A stretch of DNA of 64,000 nucleotides from Aselliscus stoliczkanus. Lineage: Eukaryota; Chordata; Mammalia; Chiroptera; Hipposideridae. The notes under the pieces were generated by a model, which was not told the origin of the DNA, searched no databases, and saw only the letters and a program-made list of their open reading frames with translations. Position 1 is the first letter of the stretch. Every line of letters begins with the position of its first letter. Below are positions 10,848-22,040 of this stretch, piece by piece. The translations under genes and the position numbers were made by a program. The DNA lies in assembly GCA_033961575.1 (NCBI GenBank), contig CM066729.1, positions 97,839,001-97,903,000 on the forward strand. Reading direction: 5' to 3'.

Positions 10848-11697
10848 TTAAAGATTTTATTGGGGAAGGGGAACAGACAAGTTGCTGTCCTTTTTTTTTA
10901 AAGATTTTATTGCGGAATTGGGGGACAGGAACAGCATTGGGGAATCAGGGAAGGGGAACACACAAGTTTTTGTGTGTTCTTTTTGTTCTTCAGTCTAGTT
11001 GCAGAGGACGTTGCTTCACTGGCCCATGTTGGTATTGTCATTGTGCTCTTCCCAGATGAGGCAGATCTGTCGCCGGCCTCTGGATGGTCACTCACCGCGG
11101 CTATTGACAGCTCATGCTGGCAGCCAGCTGCTCACGCTGGCTGCTGGCCACTCACTGCAGCCTATGGCTGCCCACTGCAGCAGTGGCTGCAGCCTACACT
11201 GTGGCCGGGGCTTGCAGCCCAGCTCCAGGCGGAGCTGTTAGCTGTAGAAGGCAGTGTCACTGGCACTCATATGTGGGCTCCGAACCAGGGCCGCTGGGGT
11301 CCCAAACCAGCTCTTAACCAGTGTGCCACTCGGCCGGCCTAAGTTACTGTCCTTTTGTTCTTCAGTCTAGTTGCAGAGGACGTTGCTTCACTGGCCCATG
11401 TTGGTATTGTCATTGCACTCTTCCCGGATGAGGCAGATCGGTCGCCGGACTGTGGACGGCCGCTCACCACAGCTATTGGCAGCTCACGCTGGCTGCCAGC
11501 CACTCACTGTAGCCTATGGCAGCCACTGCAGCATTGGCTGAAGCCTACTCCGTCACCAGGGCTCGCACAGCCAGCTCCAGGTGGAGCTGTTGTTAGCTGT
11601 AGAGGACAGTGTCACTGGCCCTCATGTGTGGGATCCGAACCGGGGCTGCTGGCATCCCAAGCCAGTTCTTAAACCAATGCGCCGCTCAGCCGACCCG
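10848..11697 (-). mobile_element. Long SINE (outer copy) interrupted by a second SINE
   Basis: Outer copy, 3' tail at 10848-10890 and remainder at 11341-11697. The tail reads taaagattttattgggg, the complement of an AATAAAATCTTTA end. The head ends at the degraded tRNA part (ccgctcagccgaccc). The target duplication is tgagcttgatgtt (10827-10839) versus tgagattgatatt (11698-11710), 11 of 13 matching. Its body carries one unit of the 'gctcacgctggctgccagcc' internal repeat. Confidence 0.88.
10891..11340 (-). mobile_element. Long SINE (inner copy, nested)
   Basis: Inserted into the outer copy. The flanks aagttgctgtcc (10879-10890) and aagttactgtcc (11341-11352) are the outer SINE's own sequence duplicated, with one mismatch. 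The T-run and tail are on the left and the tRNA-like head (ccactcggccggcc) on the right. It has two units of the internal gctcacgctggctg repeat. It must be younger than the outer copy. Confidence 0.9.
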
Positions 11698-11710
11698 TGA
11701 GATTGATATT

Positions 11711-12229
11711 AATAAACAACCTACCAGTGATTGTGACAAATACATTCCAGTTTGTAACTTGAGATGTCAAGACCACATCTCCAAAAAGCTGTGCTTATCA
11801 CAGTGTGAGTGGCTATGGGCATGAGTGGGATAATGAATGATGGGTGGTGCAGGCATTCATTGCTCAGGCAAGGATGAGGTTTTCCTTTTCATGAAATCCA
11901 GAAGACTAATGGGGGAAAAACCAAGGGCAGCAGTGGTTCACCTAATGGAGTACAGGACTCAGGGTAACTTCACTCTTGAGAGTGGAGTGGGAAGAGGAAA
12001 TTCCTATGAGTAGGGACGTAAGGAAACTCAGATGTGTAAACTAGGAATGGCTCTAAATAAATGGCCCAATTAGACATAAAAATGAAAAGAAATAAGCTGT
12101 TCAAAAACATGAACTAAGCACTTTTCTCCACTGATCCACCCACTGAAAATATTGAAGCCATTTAACTTAACTGATTTAAAATGAGGATTTTTAGTCCTTC
12201 ATTTTGGTTTTCAATAATAGCAGTGATGA
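11711..12229. other. Unassigned non-coding DNA
   Basis: No gene or repeat recognised. Confidence 0.4.
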
Positions 12230-12283
12230 TGATAATAATAAACATTTCTTGAGCAATTACTATTGCCATTCACTGTCCTAAAC

Positions 12284-12325
<42 letters not shown>

Positions 12326-12490
12326 CCCCTATAATTTTTCCACATAGTATTACATTATTACCCTCATATTGGATGAGGCTCAGAGAGATTACATAGCTTA
12401 ACCAAGTTGATTATCTGGCCAATGTCAGGGTCAGTCTTCAAACACTGGATCTGTCTGTCTTCCAGATTCCACACTCTGTTAGTCTATCTC
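12230..12490 (+). repeat. MIR copy split by a (TA)n microsatellite
   Basis: MIR-like blocks 'aacatttcttgagcaattac' and 'ggatgaggctcagagagatt' lie on either side of a (TA)n run at about 12285-12321. The order matches MIR: a leading 'gagcacttact' analogue, then the 'gaggctcagagag' portion, then the 'cagattccacactctg' end. The microsatellite has grown inside the fossil SINE. Confidence 0.65.
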
Positions 12491-13182
12491 AACAACACCT
12501 CAATAACCAAGCTATATTTATTCTTCTAGTTTAATCTTGTATACTGGTAGTCCCTGAGATAATGCGTCTTTCCATAGTTCCAATAACCTTCCCAAGTTGA
12601 TTGTAGTCAACTTTCCAGTATATTTTCTGATACTTCACTCATTTTAATCTCATGTACTGAAGACACAACAGTTTGAGCATAGAGGTGGCCCTAATGGTAT
12701 ACTGTAGACTCATAGAAATGCAGTGTTCTATATTTTAAGGGAAAGTAAACCCTTTTCCTCATGACTATCATCTTTGTGGCTCAGACCTGTCATTAGCTTC
12801 ACAGTGCATGGAAATGTATTAAATATAAATGGAATCTAATCTTCTAAAATGAAATTTCTGCATGTAGAGTAAGGATCCTGTGCTTTCTCTGAACAATTAA
12901 ATATTATATATTTTTTAAATCTTAGGAAGAATTAGGAACTTTACTAATAATTTAGGTTTACATTTAAAATGATCATAGTCAAAGTAAAATTATAATTACT
13001 GGTGAGTGTTAAGGTATTTCTATAATGTTTGAAAACAATTTTGGGTCTTACACTTAAATTTAATTTTCATGTCACCTCTATCCTAATTAAAAAGCTTATC
13101 ATTAAGAAAGGCTCTGGCAAGAAATACAAAAAGTACCTGGAAACATTCTACATTGCATCTTTTATAAATAAATTGTAAGAAG
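12491..13182. other. Unassigned non-coding DNA
   Basis: No gene or recognised repeat; AT-rich. Confidence 0.4.
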
Positions 13183-13195
13183 AATGAAGAAAGAG

Positions 13196-13922
13196 CTCTT
13201 TTCCAGTTTTTGAGGGGTGAGGCAACATGAGCAGCGGAGTCTCCCATGACACCTTCTAGGAGACGGGGTGGGAAGTCCTGCATGGAAACCAGCGTAAGCA
13301 CCAGAAAGAAGTGTTTGGAGAAAGTAGGGCTGCACATGAGCTTGAAGAACTATGACCCTTAGAAGGACAAACACTTCTCGGGCACCATCAGGCTTAAATC
13401 CACTCCCCACCCCAAGTTCTCCATCTGTTCTGGAGACCAACAGCACAGTGATGAGATCAAGGCCATGTATGTTCCCCACATAGACATCAGGGAGCTGAAG
13501 AAACTCAACGAGAATGAGAAACTGGGTCAGAAGCTGGCCAAGTATGACCGTCCTTTTGGCTTCAGAACCTCTGATCATGCAGATCCCACACATCCTGCGC
13601 CCAGGCTTGAATAGGCCTGGACAGTTCCCTTTCTTGCTAACCCACAATGAGAACATGGTGGCCAAAGTCAATGAAGTGAAATCCGTGATCAAGTTCCAGA
13701 TGAAGAAGGTCCCATGTATGGCAATGGCAGCTGGCCACGTGAAAGATGACAGTTGGTGAGCTTGTTTACAACATCCACTTAGCTCTCAATTTCCTGGCGT
13801 CATTGCTCGGAAAGAACTGGAGGAACATCTGGGTTTTTTACATTCAGAGCACCATGGGAAAGCCCCAATGCATGTACTAAGGCACAGCTTAATAAACCAT
13901 GCTGCTACCAAAAAAAGTAAAA
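13196..13922 (+). pseudogene. RPL10A (pseudogene): Processed pseudogene of ribosomal protein L10a
   Basis: A retrocopy of the mRNA for the 60S subunit protein uL1/RPL10A. The start codon at 13227 opens MSSGVSHDTF, and the frame-by-frame match continues through [27 protein letters not shown] and KFQMKKV to the stop at 13878-13880, almost the whole 217-codon gene. A short 5' leader (ctcttttccag, a TOP-like start), an AATAAA signal at 13891 and an A-rich tail follow mRNA order, and no introns are present. The target duplication is aatgaagaaagag (13183-13195) versus aatgaagaaagaa (13923-13935). In-frame stops (TAG in codon 11, and after KNYDP) and indels in the second half break it. It is a standard L1-mediated retrocopy, not a gene. 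Confidence 0.94.
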
Positions 13923-13990
13923 AATGAAGAAAGAACATGGATAGTTAAATATACATGTGTCAGTTTAAAACATTTCAGAAATTAACTTTT

Positions 13991-14353
13991 TTTTTTTTTT
14001 AAAGATTTTAGTGGGGAATTGGGGGAGGGGAACAGCATTGGGGAATTGGGGAAGGGGAACAGACAAGTTGCTGTCCTTTTGTTCTTCAATCTAGCTGTGG
14101 AGGATGTTGCTTCACAAGCCCATGTTGTTATTATCATTGCTCCCTTCCTGGGTGAGGCAGTTGCTCCCCGGCCATTGTACAGCCTCTCATGGCGGCTCAC
14201 AGCAGCTCACGAAAGTTCACACCACTGTTGTTCACCATTTTAGCTGTAGAGGGCACAGCATCACTGGCCCTCATGTGGGATCCAAACCGGGTCCCTGCTG
14301 CTCAGAGCTGGCATCCCAAGTCAACTCTTAACAAACATGCCACTCGGCCAGCC
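13991..14353 (-). mobile_element. Long SINE, variant subfamily
   Basis: Complete copy with 15-bp target duplication cagaaattaactttt (13976-13990) and caggaattaactttt (14354-14368), one mismatch. The middle differs from most other copies: the double gctcacgctggctg repeat is replaced by a shorter segment, and it retains the extra 'caccatttt' beside the tRNA-head junction. That marks a separate subfamily. Confidence 0.88.
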
Positions 14354-14584
14354 CAGGAATTAACTTTTTCATGTGACTTCTTGTAAACACAAAAGCTAAA
14401 TAATATGGGAATACTTTAATGCTGATTGTAATGTCTGTTCTTACTCTGGAATCACAGATCTCATATTATTAGTCAGTTGATATTCCAAATTAATTGATAT
14501 CTCACACTAGTTTGATAATTAATGTTTGATAAATTTTATATTTTAAACTCAATTTTGAAATAAATATCAAACTATGAAATAGCC

Positions 14585-15355
14585 ACTTCTTTTTATTGAG
14601 GTGAAATTTACATACAGTGAAATGCATAGATCTAAGTGTCCAATCTGATGAGAATTGATGAATGTATACACCCATGTAACTATTATTCTAATAAAGTTAT
14701 AGAGCATCCACATCATTCCAAAAGTTTCCTTATTCACTTTCCCAGTCTAATCCTATCAACCAAAGACAACTGCTCTTTAGACATTTATCACAATTCATTA
14801 CTTATGCTTGTTCTTTAAATCAAATAAATGGAATTATTCTGTATGTGCCCTTTTGATATGGTTTCTTTTACTTACCATGTTTGTGAAATCCATCCACAAG
14901 TTTACACGCATCAGTAGTTCATTCTTTTATTACTGAGTGCAATTCCATTGTATTAATCTATCACAATTTGTTTATCCATTCTCCTCTTAATGGATACTTG
15001 GATTGTTTCCAGTTTGGGGCAATTATGAATATGTTTCTGGAAACATTATTGTGCAATCATTTTTATGGACATATGTTTTCATTTCTTTGGGTAATAGTTG
15101 GAGTGGAATTGCTGAGCTGTATGTTATGTGTATATTTAATGTTATAAAAGATAAACAGTTTTCCAAGTTGATTGTACCATTTTATCCTCCCATCTGTAGT
15201 GTAAGAAGAGGGTTCTAGCTGCTCCACAGCCTCACCAATGTTAGTGTCATCAGTCTTTTTATTTTTGACAGTCTAAGCTTAAGTGGTATTTATTTCCCTG
15301 ATGCCTCATAATATTGAACTTCTTTGCATGTTTTTATTAGCCTTTCATATATCTT
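14585..15355 (-). mobile_element. Old L1 (L1M-type), 3' part
   Basis: The segment from 'ttattgaggtgaaatttaca' to 'cctttcatatatctt' follows the reverse complement of the 3' part of old mammalian L1 elements, including a 'cctcaccaatgttagtgtc' portion. It continues at 17681 after a younger insertion; the two halves join smoothly at the duplicated ttcatatatctt. Confidence 0.8.
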
Positions 15356-16299
15356 CTTTTTTTAAATTAATTTTTTATTTTTCAATTACAATTTTAGTTG
15401 ACATACAATATCATGCTAATTTCAGGTGAACAACTGAATGATTAGACATTTATATAATTTATGAAGTGATCACCCTGATAAATTTAATACCCATTTGACA
15501 CCATACATAGTTATTACAATATTATTTACTATATTCATTATACTATACTTTTCATCCCCATGACTCTTTTGTAAGTACCATTTTATACTTCTTCATTACT
15601 TCCCCTTTTTCACCCATTCCCCCAACCCTTCTTCCATCTAGCAACCCTCAAAATATTCCCTGTATCTATTAGTTTGTTTCTGTTTTGTTTTTTCATGTAT
15701 TTTCTTTGTTAGATTCTACATATAGTGAAATCATATGGCATTTGTCTTTCTCTGTCTGACCTATTCCACTCAGCACAATACACTCTAGATCCATTTATGT
15801 TGTTGCAGATGGTGAGATTTCATTCCTTTTTATTGTTTGGTAATATCCCACTGTGTATATGTCACACTTCTTTATCCATTCATTCACTGATGGATAGCCA
15901 AGATACCCCATATAGGCTACTGTAAATAATATTGCAGTGAACATGAGGATGTACATGTCCCTTCAAAGAAGTGTTTTGGGTGTCTTCGGATAACTACACA
16001 GAATCAGGATAACTGGGTCCTTCTTTGTCTTTTGTTACAGCCTTTTAAAGTGTACGTTGTCTGGTATAAGTATTGCTACCTCAGCTTTTTTTTTCTTTCC
16101 ATTTTCATGAAATCTCTTTTTCCATCTGTTTATTTTCACCCTGTATGTGTCTTTCGATCTGTATGAGTCTCTTGTAGGCAGCATATGTAAGGGTCTTGTT
16201 TTCTTATATCAGCACGCCATCATTTGAATGGAGCATTTATTCCATTTACTTTGAAAGTAGTTGTTGATAGGTAAGTAGTTATTGCAATTTTATTCTTTG

Positions 16300-16337
<38 letters not shown>

Positions 16338-17680
16338 TGTCATCTTAAGTCCCTTTAAGAATCCTTATAAGACTGGTTTGGTGGTGACGAACTCCTTTAG
16401 CTTTTCCTTATCTGGAAAGCTCTCTTCTGTCCTTCAATTCTTTTTTTTTTTTTTTTTAATTAGGGAATTGGGGGAGGGGAACAGACAAGTTTCTGTCTTT
16501 TTGTTCTTCAGTCTAGTTGTGGAGGATGTTGCTTCACTGGCCCATGTTGGTATTGTCATTGCGCTCTCCCCAGATGAGGCGGATCGGTCGCTGGCCTCTG
16601 GATGTCGCTGGCCTCTGGATGTCGCTCACCACGGCTATTGGCAGCTCATGCTGGCTGCCAGCCTTCACGCTGGCTGCCTGCCATTCACTGTAGCCTATGG
16701 CAACCCACTGCAGCAGGGGCTGCAACCTACACTGTCGCTGGGGCTCGCACAGCCCAGTTCCAGGTGGAGCTGTTGTTAGCTGTGGAGGGCAGTGTCACTG
16801 GCACTCATATGTGGGATCCGAACCGGGGCCGCTGGCATCCAAAACCAGCTCTTAACCAATGTGCCACTCAGCCGGCCCCTGTCCTTCAATTCTTAATAAC
16901 AGCTTTGCTGGGGAGAGTAATCTTGGTTGTAGGCACTTGCTTTTTATTTACTTTGAATATTTCCTGCCAATCCCTTCTGGCCTGCAAAGTTTCTGTTGAG
17001 AAATCAACTGATAGTATTATAGGAGCTCCCTTGTAAATAACTAACTGCTTTTCTCTAGCTCCTTTTAAGATTCTCATTTTGACCTTTGGCATTTAAATTA
17101 TGACAGTGTGCTTTGGTGTGGGTCTTTTGGGTTCATCTCCAACCCTTGCCTTCATGCCAGACAACTCAGTTCCTCCCTGTATGTGCCTAGCGCTTTTACA
17201 AACTGCTGCCCCAGTGCTAGAGCTCAGAGCAAGTGAGTCCATCGGTGAGTAAGTTTGTGCACAGACCCTTTAAGAGGAATGCCTGGGACTCCAACTACCC
17301 TCATCTCATCAGCCACAATATCTGTTGGTTTTCACAGCCAGAACTTGTGAGGACTTCTCTTCCTGGCAGTTGGACCCTGGACTGGGGATGCAAGTGTGGG
17401 GCTGGGACCCCTCACTCCTCGGGGAGACCTCCGCAGCCAAGACCTCACCGGTTTTTAATGGTCACACATGGGTGTGCGACCAGCTTATTTCAGGTCTCCA
17501 CTCCCTCATACCAGTCGCCACGTGGCTTCTTCTATATGTTTTTAGTTGTAGGATTTCTGTTCATCTAGACTTCAGGAGATTCTCAATGATGGTTGTTCTG
17601 TAGTTCAGTGATAATTTTGATGTGGTTGTGAGAGGATGCAAGCACAGCATTTTTCTGTTCTGCCTTCTTGACTGGAAGAG
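15356..17680 (-). mobile_element. HAL1-like (half-L1) element, copy 1
   Basis: A minus-strand L1-derived element with an exact 12-bp target duplication ttcatatatctt (15344-15355 and 17681-17692). Right to left it has an L1-type 5' UTR (17680 to about 17180), the C-terminal part of ORF1 (about 17092-16893, with an ETLQARRDWQEIFKV motif), a fragment of the ORF2 endonuclease start (about 16270-16060), and then a jump straight to the ORF2 end and 3' UTR (about 16020-15356). Most of ORF2, including reverse transcriptase, is absent. Compared with copy 2 at 25.2 kb it lacks about 1.4 kb covering the ORF1 N-terminus and part of the 5' UTR. It contains an (ATT)n run at 16303-16336 and a SINE at 16441-16878. 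Confidence 0.82.
16441..16878 (-). mobile_element. Long SINE nested in HAL1-like copy 1
   Basis: Target duplication ctgtccttcaattc (16427-16440 and 16879-16892) is exact, extendable by two T residues into the tail. The body has a private 17-base tandem duplication of 'gctggcctctggatgtc' near 16590-16625. It must postdate the HAL1-like element. Confidence 0.92.
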
Positions 17681-18924
17681 TTCATATATCTTATTTTGTG
17701 AATTTTCTGTCCTTGGTTTTGGCCTTTCGTGGGGCCTGTTTATCTTTTTCATTATTTGGATGAGCAGAAGGTTTTAATTTTGGTCATGTACAATTAATCC
17801 ATTAAAAATGTTTAGTGCCTTTTTGTTCTAAAAAATCTGCCTACTCTGAGGCCATAAATATATTGCTTGTGCTTTCTTCCCAGAAGGTTTAATGTTTTAG
17901 CTTTTATGTTTCAGTTCATGTGTGAAATATGGGGCAAACTTTATATTTCATATGTTTATCTTGTAGTTCCAGCATGATTTGTTGAAGAGACTTTTTCCTT
18001 TCCCAACTTAATTGCCTTCACACTTTTGTTGAAATCAATTGATTGTATATATATGGTTTTATTTTCCGAATTTCTCTTCTGTTCCATTAACCTGTTGGTC
18101 TTTGGTAATGCCAAAAACAAAACACACCAAGCTTTCTTGATTACTACATCATTAATATGTTAAAGTCATATAGTATTCCTCCATCTTTTAGTTTTTTATA
18201 GTGTTATGCCTATTTTAGGTTCTTTACATTTTCAAAAAAATTTAGAATAACTTTGTTAATGCCTACAAAAGGAATCTGTAGATCACATTGTGCAGAATGG
18301 ACATCTTAACAATATGAAGTTTTTCTATCAGTTACTAGAAAGGATGAAAAAATCTTTACAATTGTAGGTTAGTATATTTTTCCATTTTGTTTTGTTAATT
18401 TTTAATGTATTTTCTATCCTCTTACTAGGCACATACAAATAAAGGTTGTTATTGACTCTCTTTTAACATTGTGAATGTCCCTCTATTCCATGATTCTTTG
18501 TCATGAATTCTACAGTGTGTTGTATTAATATAGCCATACCAGCTTTATTAAACTTGCTGTTTGCATGGTATATATATTTTTCCAATCATGTACTTGTAAA
18601 CCATATGTATATTTATATTTGTAGTGTATCTTTCAAATCTGGACAGTCTTGAAAGATAAGTTTTAAATTTTAATCTAGAATTACTAATATAGTAATCTAA
18701 TTATATTTGTGCCTAGTAAATAAAATTTTTAATTTACATTTAATGTGATTATTGATACAATTGGGTTTGGGTCTATTACTTTGTCATTCAGTTTCTGTTT
18801 TCTCCATTTCTTTGTCCTTTTATGCCTTCTTTCTTATCTTCTGGGTTAATTGTGTATATCTTTATATTCAAACATAAATATCAAATATACATTGATATTC
18901 TATTTTAAATCCTCTATTGGCTTT
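17681..18924 (-). mobile_element. Old L1 (L1M-type), continuation
   Basis: Continues the element at 14585-15355. Segments such as 'aattttctgtccttggtttt', 'catcttaacaatatgaag' and 'atatagccataccagcttt' correspond to the reverse complement of L1 ORF2. No open frame remains. Confidence 0.7.
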
Positions 18925-18941
18925 TATACTATATTATTTTA

Positions 18942-19386
18942 TTTATTTATGTATTTTTTAAAGATTTTATTGGGGAATTTGGGGAAGGGAACAACGTTGG
19001 GGAACCAGGGAAGGGGAACAGACAAGTTGTTCTTTTGTTCTTCAGTCTAGTTGTGGAGGACATTGCTTCACTGGCCCATGTTGGTATCATCACTGCACTC
19101 TTCTCGGGTGAGGGAGATTGGTCACTGGCCTCTGGACAGCCGCTCACACTGGCTACCAGTCGCTCACGCTGGCTGCTGGCCACTCACTGTAGTCTATCGC
19201 AGCCCACTGCAGCAGCGGCTGCAGCTGTGCCATCCCAGGGACTCACAGCAGCCCAGCTCCAGGTGGAGCTGTTGTTCACCATCTTTGCTGTAGAGGGCAG
19301 TGTCAGTGACCCTCATATGTGGGATCTGAACCAGGGATGCTGGCCTCCCAAACCAACTCTTAACCAGCATGTCATTCGGCTGGCCC
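18942..19386 (-). mobile_element. Long SINE nested in the old L1
   Basis: A 17-bp exact target duplication tatactatattatttta (18925-18941 and 19387-19403). The tail, body and tRNA head are complete. It retains the extra 'caccatcttt' next to the head, the same diagnostic insertion as the copies at 14.0 and 51.4 kb. Confidence 0.92.
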
Positions 19387-19403
19387 TATACTATATTATT
19401 TTA

Positions 19404-20900
19404 AACCATACTATTATTGTTTTTAAAATTTACTGAGATAGATATAATTATATACAAACTTAAATTACAATTGTCCACTTGACATCAATACTTTACTACT
19501 TCAAATAAAATATAAGAATTTTGCACTAGTATAATTTTATTTACCTCCATTGTCTTCTGTGTAATGTTGTCTTTTACTTTATATTGACATGTTATAAACT
19601 CCAAAATATATTGGAATTTTTGCTTTAAAAGTTAATTGTTAAAAGAAATTAAGAGCAAAAAATTCCTTTTAATTTATCTACATATCTACCATTTCTAACG
19701 TTTTTCATTTGTTTTTAGTTGAAGGTTTTCATCTGGTGTTATTTCTCTTCAGCCCAAAGAGGTTAATTTGGCATTTCTGTGGTGCAATTCTCTTGGCAGT
19801 AAATTCTCTCAGGCTTCATCTGAATATGGCCTTATTTCACTGTAATTTTTAGAGGATGTATTCACTGGATATGTAATCCTGGAGAATTTTTAAATTTGTT
19901 GTTTTGTTTATAATCTTTCACCACTTTAACAATCTCAATGAGTGCTGTTTTTTATTGATTCTGAGGAGAAATTAGATATAATTTATGTCTACCATTTTCT
20001 CTGGTTTCTTTCATGGCTTTGTCTTTATTTATTTATTTTTTTAATAGCACTTTGGATATGGTGTGTTCAGGTGTGATTTTATTTTTATTTAGCATGCTGA
20101 GGTTTGTAAAGTTTCTGGGAGCTCTAAGTTAAAAAATTTTTTTGTACTTTAAGAAAATTTTGCCATTTCTCCACGGAATATTTTCCTGGCTTCTTTCATA
20201 AATATTAGGCCATATCTCATTGGTCCATGAGGCCCTGCTCATTTTACTTTAATCACTTTTCTTTTTGTCCCTCAGCTGGATAATATGTTAAGGCCAGTTT
20301 TTAGTTTCATCAACCCTTCATTTTGCCATCTCAAATCTGATGATAAGGTCATGCTGTGAATTTCATTTCAGATTTTTATTTCTTTTCAGCTCTGCAATTT
20401 TATTTTTATCTATTTTTAAAATATAGATAGATAGATAGATATAGATATAGATATAGATATATTCTACTTGTCTGCTGAATATCTCCATCTGTTTTATTAT
20501 TAGGACCATCTTTTTTAGTGAGTCACATCTTTTTCATTAAGTCACTGGACTTATTTTCATTAGCTACTTTAAAGCCCTTGTCTGCTAAGTCCAATACTGG
20601 ATATATGTTGAGGCCTATTTCTATAGACTTATTTTTTTCTTCTTCAGAATAGTCCTGTATATTAGTTACTTGTCTAGAAATTTTGATGGCATACTAGACA
20701 TTTTTAAGTAGACATTGGAGAGACTCTACATTCTGTTATCTTTTCTTGAAGAGTATTAATTTTTCTTCCAACAGACAATTAAACTATATCCTAACTCCTT
20801 CAACTTTATGGTGGTTTTAGTTTACCTTTTTGTTTAATAGTATGGAGTTTTTATTGGCTTTACACATAGTCTCTTATGTCTTGATGGTTTTTGTTTATAA
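19404..20900 (-). mobile_element. Probable further old L1 sequence (ORF1 / 5' side)
   Basis: AT-rich sequence with scattered L1-like phrases, e.g. 'ctggatatgtaatcctgga' near 19867 and 'gtccctcagctggataatat' near 20270, in the order expected upstream of the preceding L1 part. A GATA-type microsatellite is at about 20425-20460. The similarity is weak, so limits and family are uncertain. Confidence 0.45.
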
Positions 20901-21794
20901 AATGTGGCCCTTATAACTTGACATGACATGAACTCCATTGTCCCCATGTTAGCCTCAACTTTTTTGGCCTTATAACTGATGCTTTCCATTTAGGATCTCT
21001 GGCATCTTTCCAGCATGTGTGCAGTTCCTGGGTCATTTAAGGATTGTAGGAAGGTTATATGCAGATCAGGACATCCTTCATATGTAACTCGTTCATTTCT
21101 GGAAATTTTTTCTCGTTCAATTTCTATACAAGTTAGCAGTTCTAAGCTTGATTCTCTTACATCTTGGGCCAATAAAATAGTGACCTTCTGCTTGAGTTCC
21201 ACAATAGGAGTTCTAACTCATTATTTTACATGCCCTGGGGAGTGCCTTCAGTGAAAAAGCGATATTAATGTACATCTCCCTGCATTAATCCCCAGTGCAA
21301 TTCCCTTTTCTCAAAGTTGAATCCTCTTCCTTTTATGCCTACTTTTTGTCACTCTCCAGTGCCTTTTAAGTGTATATATAGTTATTTGTGGATGGGTTAG
21401 TTTAATTTAACCCACTCAGCCATTACTGAAACTGCAACTATAGTCACATATGTTTGATTTACTTTTTATTATTGTCTCAACCTGTTCCTGATTTGATTTT
21501 GTCTAATATTCTTGTTTTATAAGACTTTATTTCTCAGGTGGGAAATATCATCCTATATAAAAAGGGATGGGGAAGAAAACTATTAAGAAACTTATTTACA
21601 TTGCACAGAAACAAATATTTAATATAAATGTAATCAACATGTAAAGTATCCTGATAATTAACAATGAAGCTGAAGAAATAAGATGCCACTATGTCTTAAT
21701 GGACAGTAAAATATCCTGCTGCTTTTCCCCTATGTGCTATTAATAATTTCAGTTATTAATGGGAATGCTTTATTTATAAATGATTATGAGACAT
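20901..21794. other. Unassigned non-coding DNA
   Basis: No gene or clear repeat recognised; short open frames on both strands look fortuitous. Confidence 0.35.
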
Positions 21795-22040
21795 TTGTGA
21801 GTCCTGGATATAGAACAGTGAATAAAACTGAAAACATTCCTGTCCTTACAGATCTTATATTCTAGTGGGGAGAGATGAATATTAAGAGAATATGTAAAGT
21901 ATATGGTGTGTTAGATGGTGATAGTGCTATGGAGAAAAAGTTCTAAATGGGATATAGAGAATGCGATGGGCATAGAGAGTTTAATTTAGAATGGCTATGG
22001 AAAGAATCACTGGGAGGGTAACATTTGAATACTATTTGTT
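21795..22040 (+). repeat. L2 LINE fragment
   Basis: The segment 'cctgtccttacagatcttat', then 'attctagtgggg', then 'gatggtgatagtgctatgg' follows the L2 3' region in order. L2 is an ancient inactive LINE. Confidence 0.6.

Noticed and set aside
10999..11342. Overlapping open frames of 80-120 codons, repeated in similar form at 16.3, 19.0, 24.0, 45.0 and 57.1 kb
   Set aside because: All are translations of the long SINE; the recurring peptide similarity reflects the repeat, not a gene family.
13162..13692. A 176-codon minus-strand frame
   Set aside because: It is the antisense shadow of the RPL10A retrocopy.
17233..17603. Open frames of 92-111 codons in the GC-rich part near 17.4 kb, and similar ones at 27.5-28.4 kb
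   Set aside because: They read the antisense of the L1-type 5' UTR in the two HAL1-like elements.
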